A stretch of DNA of 64,000 bases, taken from Triatoma infestans. Its lineage: Eukaryota; Arthropoda; Insecta; Hemiptera; Reduviidae. This document shows positions 41,010 to 51,239 of the stretch, piece by piece. The stretch's first letter is position 1; each line of letters starts with the position of its first letter. A model generated the notes under the pieces. The model worked only from the letters and a program-made list of their open reading frames with translations, ran no database searches and had not been told where the DNA came from. The position numbers and the translations under genes were made by a program. The stretch lies in assembly GCA_011037195.1 (NCBI GenBank), contig JAAEAF010004294.1, forward strand, positions 1-64,000, read 5' to 3'.

Positions 41010-41895
41010 TTCTCTTGCTGCTGTTAAGAGGAGGTATTGCGATCGTATCAAACTTTATATATTGAGATTTTACCGGATATATATGTTTTGAGGTCCCTTG
41101 AGTCAGAAAAAAGTGGTTTTATAGAAATTGGTCTGAGTGTATGTGGTCAGCATAACTCAAACACGGAAAATTACAAAATGTTCAAACTTGATATTTAGTC
41201 ATGTGCTAGCCTGGGGACCTGTCAGTAAGGTTTTGAACAAAATTGGGCACCTGGAATTAACACTTTACTGAATGGATAGTCCACTTTTTTTGCAATTTTC
41301 TTAAAAAATAGCTCAACGATTTTCTTTAAATCTTTGAATATTAACAACACATATAAAGAGCTACAACTGTTATTTGAAACATTTTTCTGGGAAAATTCAT
41401 TTAAGAGGGGGCTTTATGAAGAGATAGGGTTATGTTTTACTCTAAGTATTATTTCAGTTTATTATATCATTCTATCACCTACTTAATTATAATTAAGTCT
41501 GATGCTTAAAAAACGAGATTGAAGAAAATCGGTCCACCGATTTTACAAAACAACTTTATTGAACAGTTTTTTGCGACTTTCTCCATGATGACATCAACGA
41601 GCTTCGTTAAACTTTGTGTACAAAGAGACCTATCACTTTTGTTTGAATTAGTTTTTCGAGTAAATTCATTTAAGGAAGGTTTTGGGGGAGGAGTGTTTTT
41701 TCAAAAAATTAGTTGTTATAGAGTTTAGATTCTCCTATTTAGGTACTTTACAGTCAACTAAACATCTATAAGACATATGTTAGAACAGAATTGGTCAATT
41801 ATGTTCTAATGATAGAACTATGTACGTAAATCGCAGCAAGAGAAAGTTGTATGAGTGTTTCACACGAGATTATTATATTTTTGCATGAGCTCTCC
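41010..41895 (+). repeat. Rep1 copy, near-complete
   Basis: A leader from ttacgttctcttgctgctgt, through a decayed palindrome, ttgaggtcccttgagtcaga, and gcataactcaaacacggaaa. Monomer 1 is ~41285-41560; a second shorter monomer and the hairpin end (gtatgagtgtttcacacgag near 41855) follow. Confidence 0.72.
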
Positions 41896-42084
41896 TGTTC
41901 TGCTCCTACATCAATCTTATAGTGGTTTTGGAAAACAGGTTCCATAAAATTTTTCATTTTCCCGAATTATTTTTTTTTAGTTTTTCCCGATTTTCTTAGC
42001 GGTTCTGAAGATTTTTCTTAATTTGGTGTATTGTTTTGCGGAAATATAGATTTTGGTAGGGCTCTGGGAAGGTAGATGTTATTA
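41896..42084 (+). repeat. Rep1-like tail fragment
   Basis: gcggttctgaagatttttct, aatttggtgtattgttttgc and gggctctgggaaggtagatg are decayed variant-monomer words. Confidence 0.4.
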
Positions 42085-42427
42085 TTATTAAACTGGGTGC
42101 CTATCGGTTTGGGACCAAAGCCAATATAGCTTTAATTCCCCTAATTAATCTCCCCCCGGGTAGTCTACCGGTTTGTCTACAATATCCTAAAATATCTTTC
42201 AACCCCAACCCTCCCAGGCAGTGCCGCGAGAGTGATGCACGAAACCTGGTACCAGCGAAACGGAGACACTGACATAAAAAATAGTGATACATCGTTTCCC
42301 TAACTCCATCATCACAGTTCTGACAAATGGAACTCCCTATATATGCAAATGACTAGCCACCCATGGGTGTCCAGTCACTACATCCACCACGGTCCTCAGT
42401 CCCATTCTACTAAGGGACAGGAGGTAG
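42085..42427 (-). pseudogene. RNase H-type non-LTR element 3' part, left of an insertion
   Basis: The minus strand reads a Cys-rich step (CQNCDDGVRE, then MYHYFLCQCLRFAGTRFRAS) and SRHCLGGLGLKDILGYCRQT, the C-terminal knuckle region of another RNase H-bearing family. It continues upstream at 42746-43041 beyond an inserted element. The GGACAGGAGGTAG word at 42415-42427 is the boundary. Confidence 0.7.
42415..42427. repeat. Target duplication of the hammerhead-like element B-3
   Basis: ggacaggaggtag, repeated exactly at 42746-42758. Confidence 0.82.
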
Positions 42428-42485
42428 TTGTTGTGGTGGGTGGTTCCGCAGAGCTGGAAAGCATCAGAGACATTTTGTGGTCATC

Positions 42486-42515
42486 GACCGGTTTCGGGCG
42501 TTCGCCCATCTTCAG
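42486..42515 (-). ncRNA. Hammerhead-like core, family B (left arm of B-3)
   Basis: Minus strand: CTGAAGA, helix II with perfect GGGC/GCCC pairing around a gaac loop, GAAACCGGTC. Flanking gcatc upstream and gatgac downstream of the core pair as helix I (CATC/GATG). Confidence 0.7.
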
Positions 42516-42673
42516 GATGCGTTATTCAAACAGTGTGACAACGCAGACTTGCACAGAGCAAATCATCGTTACTAAGTAACCATCATCATCATGTGTAAAC
42601 TAAGTAACCAGAGTGTGTAAACTAAATTTGCTCTGTGCAAGTCTGTGTTGTCACACTGTCTGAAAAACGCATC

Positions 42674-42702
42674 CTGAAGATGGCGAACGCCCGAAACCGG
42701 TC
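42674..42702 (+). ncRNA. Hammerhead-like core, family B (right arm of B-3)
   Basis: CTGAAGA, a helix II one base shorter (tggcgaacgccc), GAAACCGGTC, with the same CATC/GATG helix I. All bases of the conserved core are present. Confidence 0.72.
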
Positions 42703-42745
42703 GATGACCACAAAAAGCAGGCTACCGCTGAAAATGTCTCTGATG

Positions 42746-43041
42746 GACAGGAGGTAGTCTGAAACCCTCTGCTTAGTCCCTTTGATAAATCTTTTAGCCT
42801 TTGTGTCCCCTGCGCCACCCCTGCGTGTCCTTTCAACATTCCTCCAAAACTCTCGTCTCCCAAAGGCTAATTTGACTATCACAGAACCTCTTAGTGACGC
42901 CAAGGGCTGGCTCGGGACCATAAAAAGGTAAAGAGGATCCCTCCCTACATTATTAATTACCTCTCCAACTCCAACCCTTTGGAAGAGGGTTCTTTCCTCA
43001 GGGAAGAATGGGTTACAACCACGTGATGGAGAATTCAACAT
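42746..43041 (-). pseudogene. RNase H-type non-LTR element, right of the insertion
   Basis: The minus strand reads GCNPFFPEERTLFQRVGVGE, MVPSQPLASLRGSVIVKLAF, EFWRNVERTRRGGAGDTKAK, RFIKGTKQRVSDYLLS. This is the segment between RNase H and the C-terminal knuckle of the element continued at 42085-42427. RNase H itself is not present. Confidence 0.7.
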
Positions 43042-43044
43042 TTA

Positions 43045-43290
43045 TTAAAAATTGAGACTTCTAAAAAAAAGTCTCTATCAGAGATCTATGAAAAATGCAG
43101 TAACTGAGACTGTTTCTAGACTCAGATTAATTACTTCGAAGTTGATAAATAATTTCTTCATTAATAGTATTATTGTAAATTCATGCTATAAAAAAAAAAA
43201 AAAAAATTAAAATTAAGATTAATATAAAAATTAAAAGTATCCCCAAAAAAACCTTGACCTAGCCCGGGAATTCAATATTACGAAATGGCC
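43045..43290. other. AT-rich upstream region of cuticle gene 2
   Basis: An A run at 43190-43206. No repeat family recognised. It holds the proximal promoter at its end. Confidence 0.4.
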
Positions 43291-43294
43291 ACAG

Positions 43295-43302
43295 TATATA
43301 AA
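43295..43302 (+). promoter_or_regulatory. TATA box of cuticle gene 2
   Basis: TATATAAA, 74 nt upstream of the ATG. An initiator-like TCATT lies at 43327-43331, about 33 nt downstream, the expected distance. Confidence 0.75.
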
Positions 43303-43368
43303 CCGGTGTAAGTTTGCTGGTAGGTATCATTTGTGTATCAACGCAAAAGTAACACCTATACCACAAAC

Positions 43369-46300
43369 ATGTACAAGGTAAGGCTTTCAGTGTTTTATTT
43401 ATTTTTTTTTTTGTAATCATTATTAATATTAAGTACATAAATGTTTTGTGATGATACGGTTTGATAGATGTTTTGATACCTAATGGTAGAAACGTCGAAT
43501 GTTTCTGTTGATTTCCCTTGGGAACGGTAGATTTTCAGGGCTAAAAATCTGAATTTACGTAATACAACTGTTTGGACAAATGTTACGTATATCCTCTTTG
43601 ATAGTATTTTAATAGTTAAGCAAAAAATTTTCCTTTATTTTATGAAAAACCTGTGAACCTGCGTCTGAGAAGCCCCCCTTCCCCCCACCAGGGAAAATTA
43701 ATTAGTTTTCTAAAATCTTTCTGGCTTCCAAGTTTTTAGAAAATAATAATATAAATAAAAAAAATAAGTTGCTATGCCGAAATTTTCAATTATTTAAAAA
43801 AAAAATTGTATGCTTCGCTAAAGAGAAAATGTTGATAGTTTACAACTGGGCACCTGAAACACAATGTCTCTATGAATCCAAGCTCTACTTTATTGTCATC
43901 CATTTTTGTCGCTCAATAATTTTAATCTAGTCTATGTTATTAAATATTAACAAGATTGCGCTGCAATAGAGAGAAATACTCGTATTGTGATCGGTTTTAA
44001 TTTTTGAAGTGCATTTTTCAACTGAGTACGGAAAGAATGGTTTTTAGTGAATACATACACCTGGTGAACTAAATATTTCAAGAACGGAAAAATCGTCTGG
44101 AAGTTCGAACTTAATATTCTGCTTATGCACTAATCATGAGGTCCGACACGAAAAGATTTGCCCTGTTAGGATAGGCCCACTACCAGCCTTATGTCCCTTC
44201 GGCTATGGCTCAGTAGGTCCCTGGTAAACTTAGGTAAATGACTTTTAATAAATAATTTAGCCTGCCTCTGCCTTGGTGTTCTTTACCACCATTGCAGACG
44301 TTGGTCTTCTATCCACTCTTCCTTGATAGAAGCTTGAATCAGACCCTGGGCAACCCGTAGAAGGGCTTGGGGCCTGTAAAGATATCCTTCGAATCCTCCC
44401 TCGCCAGGGCGTCCGCTCTTTCTTTACCAAGGAACCCCGCATGTTCCGCCCCCAGGCGAGTGTCAACTTATTTCGAGCACCCACCTCGGTAAGGGCAGAT
44501 AGGCAGTCCCACACCAGTCTTGAGACTATTTGGTGTGAAGAAAGTGGCTTCAGCGCTGCCTATCGGAGTACGTATGTGGCCACTCTATTACCCTCCAATC
44601 CCTGTTTTAATAATCTCTGCTTTATTTTTTTATTTATATTTGTTTTTGGTTACTTGCATGTGTCACCACTCTCTATTCTTCAATGTTTTGTTTTTTTGGT
44701 ATATTTTGAATTTCATGGGTTCATATTATGTTTTAAAAAAATTATAACATAAAAAATATTTGGTAGGATTGAAAAAAAAATTAATGAAATTATTGAAACG
44801 TTATCAGCAGTTCATCTTGTTTTTTTTTTTGTTTTTTTTTTTTACTTCTGGCGGAATCTCACAATTTTAATATCTATTTTTCGGAATAATTGAAAATTTA
44901 AGAAAATTTCTCACATAGAACTATGGACATTGCAGTAAGAGAAAGGAGTGTGTGTGGAGGTGTTTCTTCATATTAGCTATAAAGCTATATATTTTTTCAT
45001 ATGTTTATAAAACTATAATCCAACCAATTATTCTTATGATCATGAATTAATTTCAGTTTATGATTAGTGGAGATTTAATGAGAAAGTCAACATACTTGAC
45101 CAAGAAATAATGTCTTTTTCTTCATGCCCTGACCAAATCTCAATATTAACATTTAACAATTCTAGTTTAGCGTACTAAAGCGATAGTTATTACTAATATG
45201 AGAGGACTAAGTGACATTATAGGGACAACCGCTCCGAAGAGACTGTGCTTATTGTGGCAAAAAAAAAGCAAAGAAAAGATATTTGTATTAAATCACTTTT
45301 CAATAATAGGCTGGCAAAAACCTTTCCACAAATATACTCTGAACATATTGTAACACAATTTTGTTTTACATAACATTGGTATATCAGTAACAATTCTGTA
45401 GAAAAACTTGCACAAAAAACATAAAAATTGCCGCGATTTTTAATTATTATTAATTTTCTAATAGCGCAATTAATTACTGTATACCATTATCTAGATTAAA
45501 ATATCACTAAAAACAAACGGTATACTGTTAGAAAACTTTATTATGATACCACTTATTGCTAAAAATACATAAAAAACAACATCGTACTATTTTTTCGTTG
45601 AATAACTAACTCATGTGATCCTCTCACTTTTAGATGAAACATTCGTCCTGGAAAATTAATGTCGGAAATTCTAGGGAATTTCCAGGGGTAGCATGTCTAA
45701 AATATCACTGAACTATTCTAACCACCTATACAATATAAAACCAAATAAATGCATTCCAAAGAAGACGGTTTCTTGAAGAAAATCTATTATCTAGAAGTGC
45801 AAATTTAACAGTGAGAATATTAGATTCTATTATGTGATAGTGCACTGCGACCTGAAAGATCTATTGTGCCTCCCCAGAGCCTTTTCAGTGTACTGCCGGC
45901 CTCCGAGCAGTGTAGTCTATCAACACTGTCCATCACCGGGGCAGTGCGCTGTAAAAGTTCCTAGGAAGAGAAAATCTCCGGGACCTCCGTGTGGAATTGA
46001 GCCAAACCCTTTCCTTTATGAGCAGATTAAATAATGCAACACTTTAGTTACACATTATATATTTTAATAATTAATAGAAATAATCAATTAAGGACTAATA
46101 AATTATTAGTAAAGTAATGTTTTCTCATTTTCTTTTTTTAACAGTTCGTAGTTCTTGCCGCCGTCTTGGCCTACGCTAATGCTGGAGGTTTGTATGGAGT
46201 CGGAGTCCCAGCTGTTGCCACCACTTATGCTGCTGCTCCAGTAGCCTATGGACATGTTGCCGCTCCAGTAGCCTATGGACATGCCGTACCTGCCGCTGTC

Positions 46301-46639
46301 ACCTCACAATCCTCTAACATCCTCAGAAGCTTTGGCAACTTGGGACAAGTCTCCACCTATACTAAGACTGTTGACACTCCATTCTCCAGTGTAAGGAAAT
46401 CCGATGTACGTGTATCCAACCCTGGTCTGGCCACCGTTGCTCATGCTCCAGTTGCCTATGCTGCTCCAGCTTACGCTCATGCCGCCCCAGTTGTAGCCGC
46501 CAGGGCTTATGCTCCAGGTTATGCCGCTGTCGGACATGCTCCAGTAGCTCATGCTGGTCTTCTTGGTGTTGCATACTCTGCTGCTCCAGCTGTATCTCAC
46601 ATTGCTTTCGACGGTTTCGGTGCTCACTACGCTTGGTAA
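43369..46639 (+). CDS. Alanine-rich cuticle protein gene 2 (cuticle protein 16.5-like)
   Basis: Exons 43369-43377 (ATG TAC AAG, donor GTAAGG) and 46145-46639 (acceptor ttttttaacag) encode 167 residues. Nearly the same protein as gene 1: signal peptide [24 protein letters not shown] repeats, the central block [20 protein letters not shown], Ala/Pro-rich C-terminal repeats, end GFGAHYAW. It differs by small in-frame changes (for example one Ala-Thr fewer before VPAAVTS, and [10 protein letters not shown] for [10 protein letters not shown]). It is secreted and presumed structural in chitinous cuticle. The 2767-bp intron holds a Rep1 piece, an RNase H retroelement fragment (44162-44614) and the block shared with gene 1. 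Intact. Low synonymous divergence in exon 2 would fit recent duplication or gene conversion. Confidence 0.9.
43960..44161 (+). repeat. Rep1 leader fragment in intron of cuticle gene 2
   Basis: gagagaaatactcgtattgt, gaatggtttttagtgaatac and acggaaaaatcgtctggaag match the leader. Cut by the retroelement at 44162. Confidence 0.55.
44162..44614 (-). pseudogene. I-like non-LTR element RNase H fragment in intron of cuticle gene 2
   Basis: Minus-strand relative of 26035-26470, reading [20 protein letters not shown], then a decayed PGH step ([16 protein letters not shown]) and further frames. The PGH catalytic/structural region is altered and the frame is broken. Truncated at both ends. Confidence 0.78.
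44840..44985 (+). repeat. Rep1 hairpin-end fragment
   Basis: gcagtaagagaaaggagtgtgtgtggaggtgt-type sequence near 44933-44966 follows a short monomer remnant. Confidence 0.45.
45618..46144 (+). repeat. Intron block shared with cuticle gene 1
   Basis: Homologous to 21799-22341, same order, ending at the exon 2 acceptor. It starts ctctcacttttagatgaaac directly after unrelated intron DNA; no exon fragment precedes it here. Confidence 0.85.
45835..46025 (-). mobile_element. SINE A, subfamily 2, in intron of cuticle gene 2
   Basis: Minus-strand copy located as in gene 1 (22010-22205) and with the same flanks (atgtgatagtgcactgcgac, ttatgagcagatta). It is better preserved in the middle (gccttttcagtgtactgccg). 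Confidence 0.85.
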
Positions 46640-46743
46640 TTTAGTTCTTACACAAACAGTATTACTTCGTTACCTTCTGACCTTCCTTGCCATTCAATTT
46701 TCTTCCCCGTAATCCCCATGTAATTTATTTATTTCCCCCCTAC

Positions 46744-46749
46744 AATAAA
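46744..46749 (+). terminator. Polyadenylation signal of cuticle gene 2
   Basis: AATAAA, 105 nt after the stop codon. Confidence 0.7.
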
Positions 46750-46799
46750 CTTGTACAAACTTATGCGCCTAATTTTTTTTTATTCCCAGCTATCTTTTT

Positions 46800-47480
46800 T
46801 ATTCCTTATTTTAAACATTTGTTTTTTTTATGACTATTAAAGATGACTTTCAGCAGTTTTGTCATTTAAATATTACATAGAAAATAACATGGAAATATTA
46901 ATTTGACAGAGAACTACTATTTCAAAAGATAAAAAAGTGCCTATAATAGAGATTCCAACAGATTCAAAGGATAAATCAATAAATGTGGATAAACATATTG
47001 GTATGAAATTATTAAAAATAGCAGGTGAAGATCAAAACGTCACAAGTTCCTGAAGAGGGAACTGTCACACCTCTATAGAACCTTTCCAAAACCAAATTTC
47101 AAAAGAAGAAACATGATGCTCTAAATGAAAGTGTTATATTATGTTTATATTTCTTATCTATCTCTAATCTAAATAAGTATATCTAAGTATTATCCCCCCC
47201 CCCCACTCGCACTATAGTCGTAAGAAGAATAATCAGTCCATAAATAAGGTTCCAGTGATAATGGTTTTACTCCTTTTGCCCTAACACACAAAATACAACA
47301 GAAAGTGATAGGTGATATATGCTCTCAGTAGTATACTAAGAAAATCGTTGGATATTTTTGAAAAAAGAAGAAGAAAGAAATGTTTAAGAAATACACTTCA
47401 CATAGTTTACTAGAAATTTTTATTAAATGTTTGTATCTCCAAACTGAAATAACACTATTTAGGGAAGACTGAAGTCCCAG
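46800..47480. other. Unassigned intergenic DNA
   Basis: No gene. A C run at 47196-47206; otherwise nothing recognised. Confidence 0.35.
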
Positions 47481-47499
47481 TTCTTCCAGAACGACCTAA

Positions 47500-47690
47500 A
47501 ATTAATATTATCGGGAAAAGTTTCAAACCAAAGGAATTTGTTTTGAATCTTTATCGAATAAAATCGCGAAAAACTGGAAAAAAAAAAAAATCATTCAGTT
47601 GAAGTCCAATTCCAGGCAAAATTATTTTCTTCAAATTTGGAATTGGGTCAGCCAATTTAATTTACATTAACATGAAATAGATATTAAATA
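47500..47690 (-). repeat. Rep1 fragment
   Basis: aataaaatcgcgaaaaactg, tcattcagttgaagtcc and ttcttcaaatttggaattgg are monomer-junction words in reverse orientation. Confidence 0.55.
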
Positions 47691-47696
47691 AATATG

Positions 47697-47760
47697 TGGA
47701 TAGGTCCGCAATGCTGGATAATATCTGGTATTTCATCCGTTGTAATATGCATGGTTTTTT
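47697..47760 (-). repeat. Outer end of a compact hammerhead-like element
   Basis: ggtccgcaatgctggataat and tttcatccgttgtaatatgc match the outer arm of the B elements (53700-53760 in reverse). It is broken before reaching a core. Confidence 0.6.
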
Positions 47761-47989
47761 GGACTATAAACCTAAATGTATATCATTTTCCACACAAATT
47801 TTGGATGTGGCACAGACTAAAACGTTCGGCAAAAGTCAACAAATAATGAAAAAAAAAAATATTCTTCCTTTTTAATCCTCAATTGAAGATGAATTGCCAC
47901 AAACAAAGCGTCTCCCTACAGCCTCTTAACAGGTTATCAAAAGTACATATTATTGGGGCTGTCATTTTTATTTGATTTAACGAAAGTTC

Positions 47990-48810
47990 TGCTAAACAGT
48001 TCGAAATTAAACAAGCTAAACAATTATTCGGCTGGTGCCAAAGAAGAAACTTTTTTTTTTTTTTTAAAAATTATTCGACGTTTCGGACACCTTTGGTGTC
48101 CTTCCTCAGGAAGTACAAAACAAAAAGTATGGATAGAAAGAAAATTGTATGATAAAATTAAAACATATAACAATGTAACAATATTAGAAAGATATGATAC
48201 CTGTTAAGGAAGAATGGAGAGTTAAATGTTTGAGGAGGTTATTGTTTTGGTTGTAGAGTAAGGTACGCTTGCTTGCAAAGAAAACAGAGAGGGGGAAATT
48301 TTTTCCAAGTTGGGAAATACGAAGAGTAGTAGAAATGAAAAACAACTCAATTAATAATTATAAGAGAAATAAATGAATATAAATAAACTAGAAAATGAGT
48401 GGAAAGTGTAGAAAGTTGGTATGTGTAATTTAGTGGAGGGGGCCTTTTTTGAGGAAGCGGAAAATGTTGTAAAAAAGGTAATGACGTCCTTGTCTTTTTG
48501 TAGTTGTTAGAGTTAAGGTTGAGTTTAATGTGGATGGATTTAGAAAAAAGTCGCTTCAGGTGGTTGGAATGGGTGGTTAGGATAGAAGCATTTCGGAAAT
48601 CAAAGGAGTGGGCAAGGGTGAGAGCATGTTTTGTGAGGGCTGTACTATCAATTTTTTTGTTAGCTATGTCTAGTTCATGTTGTCTAAGTCTCTTTCGTAG
48701 GTGTTGTTTTGATTGACCAATGTAACATGCGTTACAGTTTGGTGCAGTGCAATTAAGGTTAAACAATAACGGTTTTATATAATTACTAGACTGAAGATCC
48801 ATTCAGCTAA
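47990..48810 (-). pseudogene. Penelope-like element, GIY-YIG region and terminal segment (copy P3)
   Basis: The minus-strand stretch 48802-48347 reads CNACYIGQSKQHLRKRLRQH, ELDIANKKIDSTALTKHALT, DFRNASILTTHSNHLKRLF. This is a well-preserved GIY-YIG endonuclease end, with CX2C before YIG and the Arg of RLRQH-type helices. A 3' part of about 240 bp leads to the tail with the hammerhead-like core at 48109-48077. The reverse transcriptase is missing (5' truncation near 48810). Open for 151 codons, the best Penelope remnant here. Confidence 0.85.
48077..48109 (-). ncRNA. Hammerhead-like core, family A, copy 4 (best preserved)
   Basis: Minus strand: CTGAGGA, helix II GGACACC/GGTGTCC perfect over 7 bp with a short aaa loop, GAAAC then GTC. 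Bases outside (cttc / gaat) allow a short helix I. All core bases fit the consensus. Confidence 0.72.
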
Positions 48811-48819
48811 AACTGCTAA

Positions 48820-49635
48820 AGATTGTTGAGCATTTCGAAGATATTAAATGATATCAAGGGTTGCGTTTTTTGCATCGACTGTTTATCGATTATGGAGAGA
48901 GGTAGATCGATTTAGAACGAACTGTTTGTTGGTAAAAAGGACAGTCATTAGTTTGAGCAGTTGTATTTGAGTCGCCTTAAACATTGCTAGAAGTAACTAG
49001 TGTTATTTTATGAGTTTATGAATAAAAGATAAGGTAATTCCGGGTGAGTCGCCGCATCCGGTATAGTGGCCGCACCACCTGCAGTTTTTCTAGTTTTCGC
49101 TAGACTGCAGTATAATGCGTAGTATAGGTGCAGAGCGCGCTGCAGTGATCTAGTGTAATACGTGAATTCAAGTTTTGTGATTGCGTTCTGTGTTTTAGAG
49201 TTATATGTAACATAAGCAGACAATCCTGCCATACAATATTTCTAACGCCTTATACTGAATTGTTTCTGTAGCCAAATCGCTTAACCCTTGCGTAATTTTG
49301 GTGGTAGTACTAAGAGTAGCATCTGTGGAGAATGTTCTGGCTGTGTTTACGCCCCCTTTCTTTTCACGATTAGCCAGCCACGTGGTGCGGCAACTCTCCC
49401 CTATACCTTGATCCGGTAAACATGCCGCAGGTATTGAAACTGTATCCAACGAGTATTTTAGCCTTACTTTTATTTTGTAATTCATTGTTGCATTTTAAAT
49501 AGTGTTTACAATGGCTTTAATTTTTCGTCCGTTTCATAATCCAGTTCGAAATGCCAACTTTTTAAAAAACTCGAAGAAAATATCAAGAGTGAAAGTAACA
49601 CTTAGGTTGAACAGTACATTTGGCGCAAACTGACT
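48820..49635. other. Unassigned stretch with CpG-containing blocks
   Basis: Less AT-rich than neighbours, with several open stretches (for example 49485-49201 minus, 94 codons) that I do not recognise. Given the pogo-like remnant just downstream it may be further decayed transposon DNA. Confidence 0.35.
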
Positions 49636-49639
49636 CGGT

Positions 49640-49745
49640 ATCGGATTGGTCTATTGATTTTGCGAAGCTTGGAACAAAGCTGCAGTGATACTAATGACTT
49701 TAAAGTCACTGGAATCTATCCATTCAACTATGTTTAACACCACGA
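49640..49745 (+). pseudogene. pogo-like transposase C-terminal remnant
   Basis: Across frames: WNKAA-like, then DFKVTGIYPFN (about 49693-49730), the conserved C-terminal signature of pogo/Tigger DDE_1 transposases. Nothing else of the gene is recognisable with confidence. Confidence 0.5.
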
Positions 49746-50305
49746 CAGTTACATTGCTTTCAATCTCCTTTTAGGCTTGACATTTCTATAAATGTGTTTT
49801 AAAGTTTTTTTTTTTTTTTTAGTAATGTAAGCCCTATTATGTATCAATAAAGTGTTTCTAGGATACAGTCTTTGACAATGAATAATTGTTGATTTTTTAT
49901 GAAGCGCGGCTTCCTTCCCGTAAAAGTGCGGCATCTCACTCGTATATTCTGGGTGAGACGCATCAAGATAGAGGAATAGAAAAGTTATAATATAATAGTG
50001 ATACATTGTTTTCGTTATTTATCGTAGTTAAGGTGTTGTATATTTGTTAGTGAACTGTACTGCATACTTCAATTTATTTTGTGTTAATTAAGGGACGATG
50101 TGTCTGAATTTCAAAAAACATGCAGCATCTCTTCCCGATTTACTATATAGTTTTTTACTGTTCAGTGTTTTTTTCTTATTACACCGTTTCTACAGATTAA
50201 AACTTAGTTACAGAAAGTAAAAATGGAATCATGTAAATGTTAAATCAATTGTAATTTCAGCCTTTTAAGCAAAGACAAAGTTCTGTCAAAGAACTGCTGC
50301 ATTCT
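49746..50305. other. Unassigned AT-rich stretch
   Basis: No gene recognised. gtgcggcatctcactcg near 49926 and gtgagtcgccgcatccgg near 49043 are vaguely mirrored and could be decayed transposon ends. Confidence 0.3.
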
Positions 50306-50309
50306 AAAG

Positions 50310-50640
50310 AAGAAGAACTGTGATCGTAATAAATTTACAATATCGTGTTTCAGGTGGAAATACTTGTTCTGATTTCTCCTCTATATTTCGAGTTAATAAG
50401 AAAAAAAAAAAGATAAATGTTTTGTATATATATTTTTGGAGTGCGATATGTGTGTGTGAGTGAAAAATATCACAAAAATGAAGAATCAGAGCAAGCTCGA
50501 ACTTGATATACTTATTTTAAATCCCAGGAATTAAAGTTTTTTCGGGGAAAGTGCAACTTAGTAATAAATAATTGTCTCAATTTAAGCCTAAATTTTTGAA
50601 AACAGCTTTAACTTTGTATACTAACTCATACATATTACAC
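50310..50640 (+). repeat. Rep1 leader, diverged
   Basis: tgatcgtaataaatttacaa, catatgtgtg-type run and gcaagctcgaacttgatata match the leader in order; a short monomer start follows. Confidence 0.55.
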
Positions 50641-50669
50641 ATACTATAAAATTAAATATAGGTATAAAC

Positions 50670-50870
50670 ATTTTGATTGGTTTCTTCAACTAGGGACAAG
50701 CAATCCCGATGCCACGAGCTTCATGACGGAGCCACTCTCAGCTTTGTTAGACCTGATTAAGAAGGCGAAGCTGTGGGATGTGCTATAATTTCAGGGGATC
50801 CACAATAGACCTTTTATTGCAGATCGCAATGGAATGAGGCCAGCCCTCCCCTTCAGTCAGTCTAGACATT
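50670..50870 (+). pseudogene. I-like non-LTR element 3' UTR
   Basis: About 85% similar by eye to 26600-26755: cttcatgacggagccnct, ggggatccacaatagacct, cgcantggaatgaggc. Only the end of the coding region and the UTR are present. Confidence 0.75.
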
Positions 50871-51099
50871 TTGATACAAATTGTTTTTTGGAATATTCTG
50901 AGGGAGCTATAATGTTAGTTGTAAACTTATATTCCAGAATTTAATTCGTTCATCAGGATGTAATTCATACACTATAATGAACATGGTCAATGGCAGCCAA
51001 ACCTGCCCCCAGGTTTGCAGATCTAAGATCAATAAAAAATCCATTTCTTACAGAATCGTTTAAATAAAATTGATAAGTTTTTATCTATGCGGTTAGCAA

Positions 51100-51235
51100 T
51101 GCAAATATGAAGAAGAACGTGAAAATATTCGAGAAAATTCCGAAAAACTGAGAAAACTTAGTCTGTAAAGCGGCACATCCAGTTAACCTATTTTATTCAA
51201 ATTTGGAATTCTGGCAATACTTCAATAAACCTTGA
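51100..51235 (-). repeat. Rep1 fragment
   Basis: attccgaaaaactgagaaaa, gcggcacatccagttaacct and tattcaaatttggaattctg are monomer-junction words. Confidence 0.55.
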
Positions 51236-51239
51236 TATT

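Larger units (their letters stand above)
42428..42745. mobile_element. Compact hammerhead-like element, inverted pair, with target duplication (B-3)
   Basis: 318 bp inserted in the RNase H element. Arms of about 105 bp, from catcagagacattttgtggt inward to cacagagcaaat, are inverted copies of each other (the right arm has a ~12-bp addition, agcggtagcctg in reverse). They surround a centre with catcatcatcatgtg. Each arm has one hammerhead-like core. No coding capacity. Confidence 0.82.

Noticed and set aside
42343..42579. 78-codon forward open stretch across 42427
   Set aside because: It crosses the target duplication into the inserted element, so it is a chance frame.
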